From assembly GCA_023433465.1 (NCBI GenBank), contig JAEZCR010000207.1, positions 1-64,000 on the forward strand: DNA of 64,000 nt, read 5' to 3'. The notes beneath the pieces were generated by a model that did not search any database, was not told where the DNA came from, and saw only the letters and a list, made by a program, of their open reading frames with translations. The position numbers were made by a program, and so were the translations under genes. Numbering within the stretch: the first letter of the stretch is position 1; each line of letters begins with the position of its first letter. This DNA comes from Pseudomonadota bacterium (GTDB lineage: Bacteria > Pseudomonadota > Gammaproteobacteria > Steroidobacterales > Steroidobacteraceae). Shown one piece after another: positions 33,027 through 42,022 of this stretch.

Positions 33027-34256
33027 ATGCCGCCCATGCAGGGCAAGCGTGTATTACTCGGGGTGACCGGCGGCATCGCCGCGTACAAGAGTCCGGACCT
33101 GGTCCGGCGGCTGCGCGAGCAGGGCGCGGAGGTGCAGGTCGTGCTCACCGCGGGCGCGCGCGAATTCGTCACGCCCATGACCTTCCAGGCCGTCTCCGGC
33201 CGCGAAGTGCGCAGCGACCTGTGGGATCCGGAAGCCGAGAAGGCCATGTCGCACATCGAGCTCGCCCGCTGGGCCGATCTCGTGATCATCGCGCCGGCCA
33301 CGGCGGACTTCATCGCGCGCCTCGCCACCGGGCAGGCCGACGACCTTCTAACTACCCTGTGCCTCGCGACCGACCGCCCCATCGCGCTCGCGCCCGCCAT
33401 GAACCGCGTGATGTGGTCGAACCCGGCCACCCAGGCGAACGTCGCGACGCTCAAGACGCGTGGCGTCCATGTCTGGGGACCGGGCGAGGGCGACCAGGCC
33501 TGCGGTGAGGTCGGGGCGGGACGCATGCTCGAGCCCACGCAGCTCGCCGTGTTCGCCGCGAACACCATCGCGCCCACGGGGCCGCTCGCGGGCAAGCGCC
33601 TGCTGCTGACCGCGGGCCCGACGCGCGAACGCATCGACCCGGTGCGCTTCATCAGCAACCGCAGCTCGGGAAAGATGGGCTTCGCGGTCGCCGCCGCCGC
33701 GCGCGATGCCGGCGCCGACGTGACCATCGTGAGCGGCCCGGTGAATCTCGCCACGCCGCCCGGCGTCAAACGCATCGACGTCGAGAGCGCCGCCGACATG
33801 CTCAATGCCGTGTTGAAGAGCCTCGAGGGCGTGGACATCTTCGTCGCCACCGCCGCGGTCGCGGACTACCGCCCGGCGTCGCCGGTCGAGTGCAAGATCA
33901 AGAAAACGAGCGAGTCGATGGATCTGAAGATGGAGCGCACGGTCGACATCCTCGCGACCGTCGCCGCGCGCGCGCCGCGCCCCTTCGTCGTGGGCTTCGC
34001 CGCCGAGACGGATTCCGTGGAACAATACGCGCGTCAGAAGCTGCTCAAGAAGAACCTCGACATGATCGCGGCCAACGAAGTCGGGCACGACAAGGTGTTC
34101 GAGAAGGATGACAACGCATTACTCGTCCTGTGGCGCGACGGCCGGCGCGAACTGCCGCGCGCGCCGAAGGTGACGCTGGCGCGCGATCTCGTCGCGCTGA
34201 TCGCGGAACGATTCGCGGAACGCGGCCGCCCGCGGATCGCGAGCATCTCGGCATGA
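33027..34256 (+). CDS. coaBC: Bifunctional phosphopantothenoylcysteine decarboxylase/phosphopantothenate-cysteine ligase
   Basis: A 409-residue coenzyme A pathway enzyme. The CoaC flavoprotein half has VTGGIAAYKSPDLVRRLREQ, an active-site His in MSHIELARWAD, APAMNRVMW and GAGRMLEP. The CoaB half has LLTAGPTRERIDPVRFISN, SSGKMGFAVAAAA and AAVADYRP, followed by the Lys-containing IKKTSE. It condenses cysteine with phosphopantothenate and decarboxylates the product. The start at 33027 is a choice; 33036 is nearly equal. Its stop overlaps the dut ATG. Confidence 0.95.
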   Translation: MPPMQGKRVLLGVTGGIAAYKSPDLVRRLREQGAEVQVVLTAGAREFVTPMTFQAVSGREVRSDLWDPEAEKAMSHIELARWADLVIIAPATADFIARLATGQADDLLTTLCLATDRPIALAPAMNRVMWSNPATQANVATLKTRGVHVWGPGEGDQACGEVGAGRMLEPTQLAVFAANTIAPTGPLAGKRLLLTAGPTRERIDPVRFISNRSSGKMGFAVAAAARDAGADVTIVSGPVNLATPPGVKRIDVESAADMLNAVLKSLEGVDIFVATAAVADYRPASPVECKIKKTSESMDLKMERTVDILATVAARAPRPFVVGFAAETDSVEQYARQKLLKKNLDMIAANEVGHDKVFEKDDNALLVLWRDGRRELPRAPKVTLARDLVALIAERFAERGRPRIASISA

Positions 34257-34750
34257 ACGCGCTGGCATCGTCCATCAGTGGGCCCGTGAGCGCGCAGCGC
34301 TCGCTCAAGGTGCGCATCCTCGATCCGCGGATCGGCGGGCAGTTTCCGCTGCCGGCCTATGCGACCGCCGGTTCCGCCGGCCTCGACCTGCGCGCCTGCA
34401 TCGACGCGCCGCTCACGCTCGCGGCCGGCAAGGCGGAGCTCATTCCGACGGGTCTCGCGATCCACCTCGACGATCCGGGGCTCGCGGCGGTGATCCTGCC
34501 GCGCTCGGGACTCGGCCACAAACACGGCGTCGTGCTCGGCAATCTCGTGGGATTGATCGACTCCGACTACCAGGGTCAGCTCATGGTGTCGTGCTGGAAT
34601 CGCGGCGCGGCGGATTTCGTGATCCAGCCGGGCGAGCGCATCGCGCAGATGGTGGTGGTGCCGGTGGTGCAGGTGCACCTCGAAGTGGTCGACGACTTCT
34701 CGGCCAGCGCGCGCGGCGCCGGCGGCTTCGGCCACACGGGCACTCGCTAA
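34253..34750 (+). CDS. dut: Deoxyuridine 5'-triphosphate nucleotidohydrolase (dUTPase)
   Basis: A 165-residue trimeric enzyme that hydrolyses dUTP to dUMP. All five motifs are present: AGSAGLDLRA (1), ILPRSGLGHKHGV (2), GLIDSDYQGQL (3), QPGERIAQMV (4) and ARGAGGFGHTG (5). The first ~16 residues are polar and extra. It is translationally coupled to coaBC by a 4-bp ATGA overlap and converges with the DUF4124 gene, whose stop is immediately after it. Confidence 0.95.
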   Translation: MNALASSISGPVSAQRSLKVRILDPRIGGQFPLPAYATAGSAGLDLRACIDAPLTLAAGKAELIPTGLAIHLDDPGLAAVILPRSGLGHKHGVVLGNLVGLIDSDYQGQLMVSCWNRGAADFVIQPGERIAQMVVVPVVQVHLEVVDDFSASARGAGGFGHTGTR

Positions 34751-35425
34751 CTACTGCTTCTTGACCCCGGTCGCCTCGGAGAGGTGGGCTGCGGCCGACA
34801 TGCGCAGTTCCTTGAACCGCCTGATGTCTTCGTCGAACTGCTGCGTGACCGTCTGCATTTCCGCGCGGCGCGCTTCGAGGGCCCGGTTCTGCGTGCGCAG
34901 CTCCGACATCGCGCGGACCATTTCCTCCGCGAGGTCGTCCGGCATCCGGCGGGCGCCGGGCCGGTTGTTGTAGGGCGCGAACATCTGCGCGCGCTCCTTC
35001 AATCCGTTCACGCGCGTGGTCAGGCTGCCGATGTAGGCCTCAGCCGCGGACACCTGCGCGCTGATCTGCGTGAGGCGCGTATCGCGCACGTTCTCTATCT
35101 CCTTCACCGACGGGTAGGTGGAGATCAGGAACATGTCGTGCTGTTTGCGGCGGGATTCTTCCTGCTGCTTCGCGGCGTAGGCCGCGGACTCGGCCGCCGA
35201 CATCTCGGCCTGCTTCTTCTGCACCTCGACGCCGTGCGAGTTCAGCACGCGTTGTTCGCGATGCGAGTATTCGGCGGGCACGCTGTCGCCGTAGTGAGTG
35301 ACGCCCTTTTCGTCCACCCACTTGTAGGTGGGCTTCTCACCCGATTTCGAACCCTGCGCGAGAGCTCCGCTCGCCAGAACGAGCCCGGAGAGCACGGCCG
35401 CCAGGAAGGGGATGGCTTTGCGCAT
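34751..35425 (-). CDS. Exported DUF4124-domain protein with coiled coil
   Basis: A 224-residue protein with signal peptide (MRKAIPFLAAVLSGLVLASG). YKWVDEKGVTHYGDSVPAEY near residues 34-53 is the DUF4124 signature. The rest is charged, Gln/Glu/Arg-rich and predicted coiled coil. DUF4124 proteins are periplasmic and mostly uncharacterised. It lies between convergent dut and co-directional pyrE, whose stop is 5 bp upstream of its start region. The gene is probably co-transcribed with pyrE. Confidence 0.75.
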   Translation of the reverse strand: MRKAIPFLAAVLSGLVLASGALAQGSKSGEKPTYKWVDEKGVTHYGDSVPAEYSHREQRVLNSHGVEVQKKQAEMSAAESAAYAAKQQEESRRKQHDMFLISTYPSVKEIENVRDTRLTQISAQVSAAEAYIGSLTTRVNGLKERAQMFAPYNNRPGARRMPDDLAEEMVRAMSELRTQNRALEARRAEMQTVTQQFDEDIRRFKELRMSAAAHLSEATGVKKQ

Positions 35426-35430
35426 ACGAC

Positions 35431-36123
35431 CTATTCTGCCCCAGCGGAAGCCCCCGGGGATATGGCGCCAACCCCCCAGGCGCGCTGGTAGGCAATCAGA
35501 GCAGCGGACTGTTCGCTGGAAATGCGAACTGCATCACCCGGGCCCGAGGCGACCGATTCGATCAGGTCGGCCAGGGTCAGGATGCTCACGCAGCGCAGGC
35601 CGAACTGCGCCGAGACTTCCTGGACGGCGGACTGGGTGCCCTGGCCACGTTCCTGGCGGTCGAGGGCGAGCGCCACCCCGGCCGGCGTGGCGCCGGCCGC
35701 GCGGATGATTTCCACCGATTCACGGATGGCGGTGCCCGCAGTTATCACGTCATCGACGATCACCACGCGGCCGCGCAGCGGACTGCCGACGATGTTGTCG
35801 CCTTCGCCGTGGTCCTTGGCTTCCTTGCGGTTGAAGGCCCAGGGCACGCTGCGGTGATGATGCTCCGCGAGCGCGATGGCCGTGGCCGTCGCGAGGGGGA
35901 TTCCCTTGTACGCCGGTCCGAACAGCATGTCGTACTCGAGGCCCGAGCGCATGAGGGCGGCGGCGTAGCATTTTCCCAGCACCGCGATCGCCTCGCCGTC
36001 ATTGAACAATCCCGCGTTGAAGAAGTAGGGGCTCTCCCGTCCCGACTTGAGCTTGAAGCTCCCGAAGCGCAATGCGTTGCGCGAGAGAGCGAGTTCGATG
36101 AATGTGCGCTGATACTCCTGCAC
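35431..36123 (-). CDS. pyrE: Orotate phosphoribosyltransferase
   Basis: A 230-residue pyrimidine pathway enzyme that joins orotate and PRPP. FGSFKLKSGRESPYFFNAGL is the family opening. FGPAYKGIPLA and FNRKEAKDHGEG hold the catalytic Lys, and VVIVDDVITAGTAIRES is the PRPP-binding loop. A GTG at 36123 (VQEYQRTF) with a GGAAGA upstream fits the family start best, rather than the longer 36204. It is divergent from the AmpG-type gene with 53 bp between. Confidence 0.9.
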   Translation of the reverse strand: MQEYQRTFIELALSRNALRFGSFKLKSGRESPYFFNAGLFNDGEAIAVLGKCYAAALMRSGLEYDMLFGPAYKGIPLATATAIALAEHHHRSVPWAFNRKEAKDHGEGDNIVGSPLRGRVVIVDDVITAGTAIRESVEIIRAAGATPAGVALALDRQERGQGTQSAVQEVSAQFGLRCVSILTLADLIESVASGPGDAVRISSEQSAALIAYQRAWGVGAISPGASAGAE

Positions 36124-36176
36124 GATCTGGGTCTTCCGTATGATGCGGCGGTGCGCATGATAACGGACATCTTCAC

Positions 36177-37466
36177 TTGAGCGACGCCGCGGTCGCTCCT
36201 TCAACCGCCGAGCCGTCGAAGCCGCGGATCCGAGATGTCCTGCGCCAGCCCCGCATGCTGGCGATCCTGTTGTTAGGCGGCGCGTCCGGCCTGCCGAACC
36301 CGCTGTCCGAATCCACGATGCAGGCCTGGCTCACCGACCTGGGCATCAGCAACACCGATATCGGGTTGCTCATGTACGTCGCGCTTCCATACCTGTTGAA
36401 GCCTTTGTGGGCGCCGTTGCTCGATCGATATTCGCTTCCCTGGCTCGGACGGCGCCGCGGGTGGATTGCAACCTTCCAATTGCTGCTCGCAGGCGGCATC
36501 GCATCCCTCGCGATGTTCGGTGGCGCTCACCAGCTCAGCATCATCGCGGTCATCCTCTTGTTCGTCGTATTCCTGTCCGCCTCGCAGGACATCGTGATCG
36601 ACGCCTATCGCACGGACGTCGCGCGGCCGCCGGAACGCGGCCTGGCGGCAGCGGCGGCCAATCTCGGTTATCGCGCGCTGTCCTACGGGTCGCTGTCCGT
36701 GGCGCTCATCGTGGCGGACCACGTGAGCTGGCGGGCCGCGTTCCTCACGCTCGCGGTCGCGATGGCGGTCCTCGTGCTCGCGACGATCTGGGCGCCGGAG
36801 CCCGACGATCCGCGCGGCAAGCAGCTGCCGTCGCTGGCGGACTCCGTGATCGTTCCGCTGCGCGAGCTGTTCGGCGTGCCGGGCATGATCGTGCTGATCC
36901 TGCTCATCCTCTTCTACAAGGTGGGCGACGCGTTCGCGCTCAAGTTCTTCACCGCGTTCATGATGCATACCGGCTTCACCAAGACCGAGATCGGCGTCGT
37001 GGTGAAGGCGGTGCTGACCACAGGGTCGGTGCTCGGCGCGCTGCTCGGCGGCATCTGGATGATCAAGCTCGGCCTGCGGCGCGCGATGTTCCTGTTCGCC
37101 ATCGTCCAGGCGCTCACCAACCTCGGCTATCTACTTCTCTACGCCATCGGCAAGAACTACGCGGTGATGGTCGGCGCGGTGGCGCTGGATGCGCTCGCGA
37201 GCGGGATGGGCAACATCGCGGCCGTCGCGCTGATGATGGCGTTGTGCGACAAGCGTTTCAGCGCGTTCCAGTACGCGCTGCTGTCGATGTTCGCGCTGGC
37301 GCCGCGTTACCTGCTCGGCGGTCCCGCCGGCTGGATCGCCGATCACGGCGGCTGGGGCGCGTACTACTGGACGAGCTTCGCGCTCGCCGTGCCGGGCATC
37401 GCGCTGGTGTGGATCATGCGCCGGCGCATCGACGCGCTCGACACCGAGTCCGCGACCGCGCGCTGA
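36177..37466 (+). CDS. ampG: AmpG-family muropeptide MFS transporter
   Basis: A 429-residue permease with about 12 hydrophobic helices. GGASGLPNPLSESTMQAWL, LGRRRGWIATFQL and SASQDIVIDAYRTDV are AmpG-specific motifs. AmpG imports 1,6-anhydro-muropeptides from the periplasm for cell-wall recycling. The only reasonable start is a TTG at 36177, because the next Met is within the first membrane segment. The Rieske gene begins 5 bp after its stop, so the two may be co-transcribed. Confidence 0.85.
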   Translation: MSDAAVAPSTAEPSKPRIRDVLRQPRMLAILLLGGASGLPNPLSESTMQAWLTDLGISNTDIGLLMYVALPYLLKPLWAPLLDRYSLPWLGRRRGWIATFQLLLAGGIASLAMFGGAHQLSIIAVILLFVVFLSASQDIVIDAYRTDVARPPERGLAAAAANLGYRALSYGSLSVALIVADHVSWRAAFLTLAVAMAVLVLATIWAPEPDDPRGKQLPSLADSVIVPLRELFGVPGMIVLILLILFYKVGDAFALKFFTAFMMHTGFTKTEIGVVVKAVLTTGSVLGALLGGIWMIKLGLRRAMFLFAIVQALTNLGYLLLYAIGKNYAVMVGAVALDALASGMGNIAAVALMMALCDKRFSAFQYALLSMFALAPRYLLGGPAGWIADHGGWGAYYWTSFALAVPGIALVWIMRRRIDALDTESATAR

Positions 37467-37471
37467 GGCCC

Positions 37472-37855
37472 ATGCAGGAGATCGACACCACGCGGGTGTT
37501 GTGCTCCCTCGCGGAGCTCGAAGAAACCGGCGGCCGCGGCTTCGCGGTGGGCGAAGGCGACTGGCCGCTGCGGGGTTTCATCGTGAAGACCGCGGGCGGC
37601 GTCGCCGCGTACGTGAACTACTGTCCGCACGCGGGACATCCGCTCAACCTGCGACCGCACAAGTTCCTCACGCCCGATCGCAACCTGATCCTCTGCACGT
37701 CGCACGGCGCGCTGTTCGCGCGCGACAACGGGCTGTGCATCGCGGGGCCGTGTGCGGGTCAGTCGCTCACCACGATCCCGGTGGAAGTTGTCGCGGGTTT
37801 CGTGATGCTCGCGCCGGGCGTCGACGTCGAGAAGCTCGCCAACGCACCGCTCTGA
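37472..37855 (+). CDS. Rieske 2Fe-2S domain protein
   Basis: A 127-residue soluble protein. The two cluster-binding motifs are CPHAGH (Cys-x-His) and CTSHG (Cys-x-x-His), with the correct spacing of about 16-18 residues. It resembles small Rieske ferredoxins or nitrite reductase small subunits and would carry electrons to an oxygenase or reductase not seen here. The last 97 bp overlap the convergent hydrolase gene on the other strand. Confidence 0.85.
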   Translation: MQEIDTTRVLCSLAELEETGGRGFAVGEGDWPLRGFIVKTAGGVAAYVNYCPHAGHPLNLRPHKFLTPDRNLILCTSHGALFARDNGLCIAGPCAGQSLTTIPVEVVAGFVMLAPGVDVEKLANAPL

Positions 37856-38892
37856 GCGGGTGCCAGCGCGCGGTCGAAGAAATCCGCGACGGCATCCTGC
37901 ACTTCCGGGCTCATCCACGGCGCGCCGCCATGTCCGGCTCCCGGCACGGAACGATGCACGGCGCAGGCGCCGGCCGCCGACAGCGCCTCCGCGTAGATCT
38001 CGCTTTGCGCGGCCGGCGACACGCAGTCCTCGGTTCCGTGCAGGATCAGGTGCGGAGGGTCCGTGACGTCGGCGTAGGTCGAAGGATCCGCGGCGCGCAC
38101 ACGGTCCGCGCAGCCCGGATCACCGACCGTGCAGCCGAGCAGTCGGCTCTCGGCTGAATCGGAGTCGTCGTGATGCGCGCTACCGGCCGGACAGCCCTGG
38201 GAGAGCAATTGCTCGTCCATGTCCGAAAGGCGTGTCGGGCCGTACCAGTCGACGACCGCCTGCACGCCGCTCGAAGCACCGCCGTTGCCGAGTGATGCAT
38301 CCTCGAATTCCGCGACGTCCTGGGCGACGCCCGCCAACGCCGCGAGATGTCCGCCCGCGGAGCTGCCGAATACGCCGATGCGCCGCGGATCAATCCCGTA
38401 CATCGCGGCATTCGCGCGCAGGTGTCGGATCGCCGCCTTCACGTCCCGGATCTGCGCGGGAAAAATCGCCGTGGAGCTCAGGCGGTAATCGATCGACGCG
38501 AGCGCGAAGCCGCGACAGACCAGGCGCGTGGCCTGCGCGCGATCGTTCTTGCTGCCGGATTGCCACCCGCCACCGTGCACCCAGACGACCAGCGGCATGG
38601 GCGCGTCCTGATCTCTCGGCAGCAGCAGGTCGAGCAGGCCATCGGCATGTGGGGCATACGCGATGTCCGGATGAAGATCGACCCGCGCGGCGTCACAGGA
38701 CGGGGCCAAACTACTGCCCGGGGCGAGGTCCCCGGTCGGAAGCCCCGCGGGACAGCTCGCGGCAATCGGATCCGGGATCGACGGCGCGCCCGCCGCGGGC
38801 GGCGACGCATCCTCCGACGATCCTCCACACGAGGTGATCAGGAGGATGACGCCCGCAAGGGCGCCGCCTCGTGAGTGACGGGCTCGCTCCAT
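37759..38892 (-). CDS. Alpha/beta hydrolase lipoprotein
   Basis: A 377-residue lipoprotein (LLITSCGG lipobox). The oxyanion motif is VWVHGGGW, the nucleophile elbow is GSSAGG with Ser178, then DWYGPTRLSDMDEQL. The late His in GAGHGGAPW completes a triad typical of BD-FAE/esterase-lipase proteins. Cys residues spread through the mature part suggest disulfides in the periplasm. The last ~33 residues are encoded opposite the Rieske gene (97-bp convergent overlap) and may be a natural extension past an older stop. Confidence 0.8.
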   Translation of the reverse strand: MERARHSRGGALAGVILLITSCGGSSEDASPPAAGAPSIPDPIAASCPAGLPTGDLAPGSSLAPSCDAARVDLHPDIAYAPHADGLLDLLLPRDQDAPMPLVVWVHGGGWQSGSKNDRAQATRLVCRGFALASIDYRLSSTAIFPAQIRDVKAAIRHLRANAAMYGIDPRRIGVFGSSAGGHLAALAGVAQDVAEFEDASLGNGGASSGVQAVVDWYGPTRLSDMDEQLLSQGCPAGSAHHDDSDSAESRLLGCTVGDPGCADRVRAADPSTYADVTDPPHLILHGTEDCVSPAAQSEIYAEALSAAGACAVHRSVPGAGHGGAPWMSPEVQDAVADFFDRALAPAQSGALASFSTSTPGASITKPATTSTGIVVSD

Positions 38893-39003
38893 GTTCCTGC
38901 TCCCTGGTTACACACGGGAGCAGAACGCGCGGTCCGCCGAGCGGTTGACGCCCGGTGCTAAAGAATGCCTGGGGCTATCTACCCGCGGGGACTCGCGGGC
39001 GGC

Positions 39004-39315
39004 TCACTCGAACAGGTCGAGACCCTCGAGCTTGCTCGCGCTCTGCCGGCGATCGTCGTCGTCGCTGTAACCCAGTGCGCCGCGCGCGTCGTCTTCCTCG
39101 GGGTCCACGTCGACGGAACCGGTCCAGTCCTCCGGCGCCTCGATTTCCTCGAGCGTGCCGGCTTCCTGCTCGGCCTGCCAATCCTCGATGTCCATCTCTT
39201 CGACGGTGCCGTCGAAGTACTGCAGCTCGATGGTGCCGTCGTCCTCGTCGATGGCTACGACTTCGAATGATTCGCCGCCCTGGATGCGGTACCAGCTGCC
39301 GATGGTGGGTTTCAT
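39004..39315 (-). CDS. DUF6763-type acidic protein
   Basis: A 103-residue, strongly acidic protein. PTIGSWYRIQGGESFEVVA and DGTIELQYFDGTVEEMDI are the hallmark of a small gammaproteobacterial family (DUF6763) with a single beta-barrel-like module, followed here by an Asp/Glu-rich tail. Function unknown. It is divergent from the MarC gene. Confidence 0.7.
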   Translation of the reverse strand: MKPTIGSWYRIQGGESFEVVAIDEDDGTIELQYFDGTVEEMDIEDWQAEQEAGTLEEIEAPEDWTGSVDVDPEEDDARGALGYSDDDDRRQSASKLEGLDLFE

Positions 39316-39414
39316 CGAATCCCTCCGGATCGTGGGACTGCTATGCTGCGAGCGACTTCATGTTGCTCCCGAAAATGGGCGCTTTCAACAATAGAATTAA
39401 TTGCGCACAGCATC

Positions 39415-40044
39415 ATGCTCGATCAAGCCATCAAATTCTTCATCGTGTTCTTCGTGGTCGTCGAACCGATTTCGCTCATACCCGTATTCTCCGGGCTGAC
39501 CGAAGGCGCGAGCGATAGCTACAAACACAAGATGGCGCTGAAGTCGGTGCTGGTCGCAAGCGGAATCCTCCTACTTTTCGCGCTGGGAGGCGCCAGCTTC
39601 CTCTCCGCGATGGGCATCGCCATCGACTCCTTCAGGATCTTCGGCGGCTTGTTGCTTTTTCTCATCGCGCTCGAGATGGTGTTCGCCCGCGAATCGGGCA
39701 CGCGCACTTCGAAGGACGAGGAAGTCGAGAGCAAGAAGCGCGCGGACATCTCCGTATTCCCTCTTGCCTTTCCGTTCATGGCCGGTCCTGGTGCGCTCAC
39801 GACCCTGCTGCTCTGGTTCGGACCGATTCCAGTGACCCAACACCCGGTCGAGTTCGCCGTCATGTTCTTCTGCGCGCTCGTGGTGCTGGCGCTGTGTCTC
39901 GTGGCGATGCGCGTGGCCGGGCCGTTCATGAAGATCCTCGGCGTGACGGGCACCAACGTCGCGAACCGTTTGTTTGGTGTCATCCTGGGAGCGCTCGCGG
40001 TGCAATTCGTCGTCGACGGCGTGCGCGCGAGCTTCGCGCTCTAG
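39415..40044 (+). CDS. MarC-family integral membrane protein
   Basis: A 209-residue protein with six hydrophobic helices. VEPISLIPVFSGLT and FPLAFPFMAGPGALTTLLL are the two family repeats. Once linked to multidrug resistance, MarC proteins have no proven function and may be small-molecule transporters. The start at 39415 is chosen as the Met just before the first helix. A GTG-started MFS gene begins 3 bp after its stop, so they form an operon. Confidence 0.85.
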   Translation: MLDQAIKFFIVFFVVVEPISLIPVFSGLTEGASDSYKHKMALKSVLVASGILLLFALGGASFLSAMGIAIDSFRIFGGLLLFLIALEMVFARESGTRTSKDEEVESKKRADISVFPLAFPFMAGPGALTTLLLWFGPIPVTQHPVEFAVMFFCALVVLALCLVAMRVAGPFMKILGVTGTNVANRLFGVILGALAVQFVVDGVRASFAL

Positions 40045-40047
40045 TCC

Positions 40048-41316
40048 GTGAACACGAGCGCGATGGTTCCGCTTGCGCGGCCCTCGCTGGCCGCGATGAC
40101 GACGATGTTCATCGCGGTCGCGCTCGCGATGATCGGCAACTATTACGTCTACGATGCCATCGGGCCCGTGGCCGAGCTGCTGTCGCGTCAGCTTGGATAC
40201 ACGGACACGCAGATCGGCGTGCTCAACGCGGTGTACAGCCTGCCCAACATCGGCATGGTGCTGGTCGGCGGCATCCTCGTGGATCGCTACTCGGCCCGCG
40301 CGGTCACGCTCGCGACCACCGTCATCTGTTTCATGGGCGCCGTGCTCACCGCCGCGGCCCCCGACTTCGCGACGATGGTAGTTGGGCGACTGCTGTTCGG
40401 GCTCGGCGCGGAGACGATGATCGTCGCGGTCACTGTCGCGCTCGCGCAGTGGTTCGTCGGGCGCTACTTCGCGCTGCTGTTCGCGCTCAACCTCACGTTC
40501 GCGCGGTTGGGCTCGTATCTCGCGGATCGTTCGCCGTCGTTCGCGTCGGACCTGTACGCGCAGGGCTGGCAGCCGCCGCTGTGGCTGGCGGCTGGTTTCG
40601 CCGCGATGGCGGTCGCGGGCGGAATTGTCTACTGGCTCATCGACCGCCGCGAGGCGGCGCGCGGCACGCTCGCCATCGCGCCGCCGGGCGATCGGTTCGA
40701 GTGGCGCAACCTGCTGCGCTTCCGCGCCGAGTACTGGCTCATCGTCGCGATCTGCGTGACGTTCTACTCGGTGATCTTTCCTTTCCGCAGCACGTTCTCG
40801 ATCAAGTATTTCCAGGAAGCGCACGGCCTGTCGCTCGAGGCCGCGAGCACGTTGAACAGTCACGTGTTCCTCGCGGCGATGTTCGCGACGCCCGCGTTCG
40901 GATTCCTGGTGGATCGCATCGGCCGGCACGCGCCGCTGCTCACGCTGGGCGCGCTGGCGTTGCCGGCGAGTTTCGCGATGCTGGCGTTCTCGGGTTCGAC
41001 GTCGCTCGCGGGCGCGACGATCCTGATCGGCGTCGCGTTCTCACTGGTGCCCGCCGTGTTGTGGCCGGCCGTGCCGAGATACGTCGCGGCCGCGCAGCTC
41101 GGCACGGCCTATGGACTGATGACGGCCCTGCAGCAGACCGGCGTGTTCCTCGCGAACATCATCGCGGGCAGCATCAATGACGCGAGCGGCGCCGGCGCGG
41201 CGAATCCGTCGGGGTACGACGGGATGTTGTGGTTCTTCGGCGTGATCAGCCTGGCGGCGTTCGTCAGCGCGCTGTTGCTATGGATGCGCGGCCGGGCGGT
41301 GCCGGAGACTAACTAG
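40048..41316 (+). CDS. MFS transporter (MFSD1-like)
   Basis: A 422-residue permease with 12 predicted helices. MIGNYYVYDAIGPVAELL, GVLNAVYSLPNIGMVLVGG and DRYSARAVTLATT form the MFS A motif region. WLAAGFAAMAVAGG marks helix 6, and DRIGRHAPLLTLG is the second-half A-like motif. Similar proteins are related to eukaryotic MFSD1. Substrate unknown. The start is a GTG only 3 bp after marC. The stop overlaps trmB by 8 bp in convergent orientation. Confidence 0.8.
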   Translation: MNTSAMVPLARPSLAAMTTMFIAVALAMIGNYYVYDAIGPVAELLSRQLGYTDTQIGVLNAVYSLPNIGMVLVGGILVDRYSARAVTLATTVICFMGAVLTAAAPDFATMVVGRLLFGLGAETMIVAVTVALAQWFVGRYFALLFALNLTFARLGSYLADRSPSFASDLYAQGWQPPLWLAAGFAAMAVAGGIVYWLIDRREAARGTLAIAPPGDRFEWRNLLRFRAEYWLIVAICVTFYSVIFPFRSTFSIKYFQEAHGLSLEAASTLNSHVFLAAMFATPAFGFLVDRIGRHAPLLTLGALALPASFAMLAFSGSTSLAGATILIGVAFSLVPAVLWPAVPRYVAAAQLGTAYGLMTALQQTGVFLANIIAGSINDASGAGAANPSGYDGMLWFFGVISLAAFVSALLLWMRGRAVPETN

Positions 41317-42022
41317 TGCCGCCGATCGCTCCCGCGCGATCCACGCGCCTGAAAGCCAGGTCCCATACGCCGTGCCCAAGTCGCGCGCCGCGCTTCTCGA
41401 AGCGCGTCGGAGCGCGTTCGTCCGGCCGCGGAACCCAATCGCCGGTGGCTGAGAGGTTCTCGAAGCTCGCGCTCGCGCCCAGCACCTCCAGCATCTGCAT
41501 CGCGTAATGTTCCCAGTCGGTCGCGAGACGGAACACGCCGCCCGGCTTCATGCGCGAGGCGATGAGTTCGACGAATGGCGGTTGTATCAGTCGGCGCTTG
41601 TGGTGCCGCTTCTTGTGCCAGGGATCCGGGAACAGCACGAGCACTTCGTCGAGCGCGGCCGCTGGAATCTGGTTGCGCAGCACTTCGACCGCGTCGTGCG
41701 CGCTGGCGCGGATGTTCGCGAGGTCGTCGCGTTGCGCGAGCATGAAGAGATGGCCGACACCCGGCCGGTGGACTTCGACGCCGAGATAGTCGCGCTGCGG
41801 ATGCGCGGCCGCGAGCGATGCGAGGTGTTCGCCGTTGCCGAAGCCGATCTCGAGCGTACGCGGCGCGCTGCGCCCGAACAGGACATCGAGATCGAGCGGC
41901 GCCGGCGAATACTCCACGCCGTATTTCGGCCAGAGCTCTTCCAGCGCGCGCGATTGACCCGCGGTCATGCGTCCGGCGCGCACCACGAAACTGCGAATGG
42001 AGCGGTGATGCGGATCATTCAT
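41309..42022 (-). CDS. trmB: tRNA (guanine-N7-)-methyltransferase
   Basis: A 237-residue enzyme that methylates G46 of tRNA. The SAM motif is LEIGFGNGEHLASLAAAHP, followed by VLFPDPWHKKRHHKRRL, the signature of TrmB, and LATDWEHYAMQML. Residues outside these fit the family. The Met at 42022 is preferred to the far longer alternative at 42166. The start overlaps the stop of the upstream nucleosidase gene (ATGA), indicating coupling. Confidence 0.95.
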   Translation of the reverse strand: MNDPHHRSIRSFVVRAGRMTAGQSRALEELWPKYGVEYSPAPLDLDVLFGRSAPRTLEIGFGNGEHLASLAAAHPQRDYLGVEVHRPGVGHLFMLAQRDDLANIRASAHDAVEVLRNQIPAAALDEVLVLFPDPWHKKRHHKRRLIQPPFVELIASRMKPGGVFRLATDWEHYAMQMLEVLGASASFENLSATGDWVPRPDERAPTRFEKRGARLGHGVWDLAFRRVDRAGAIGGTS

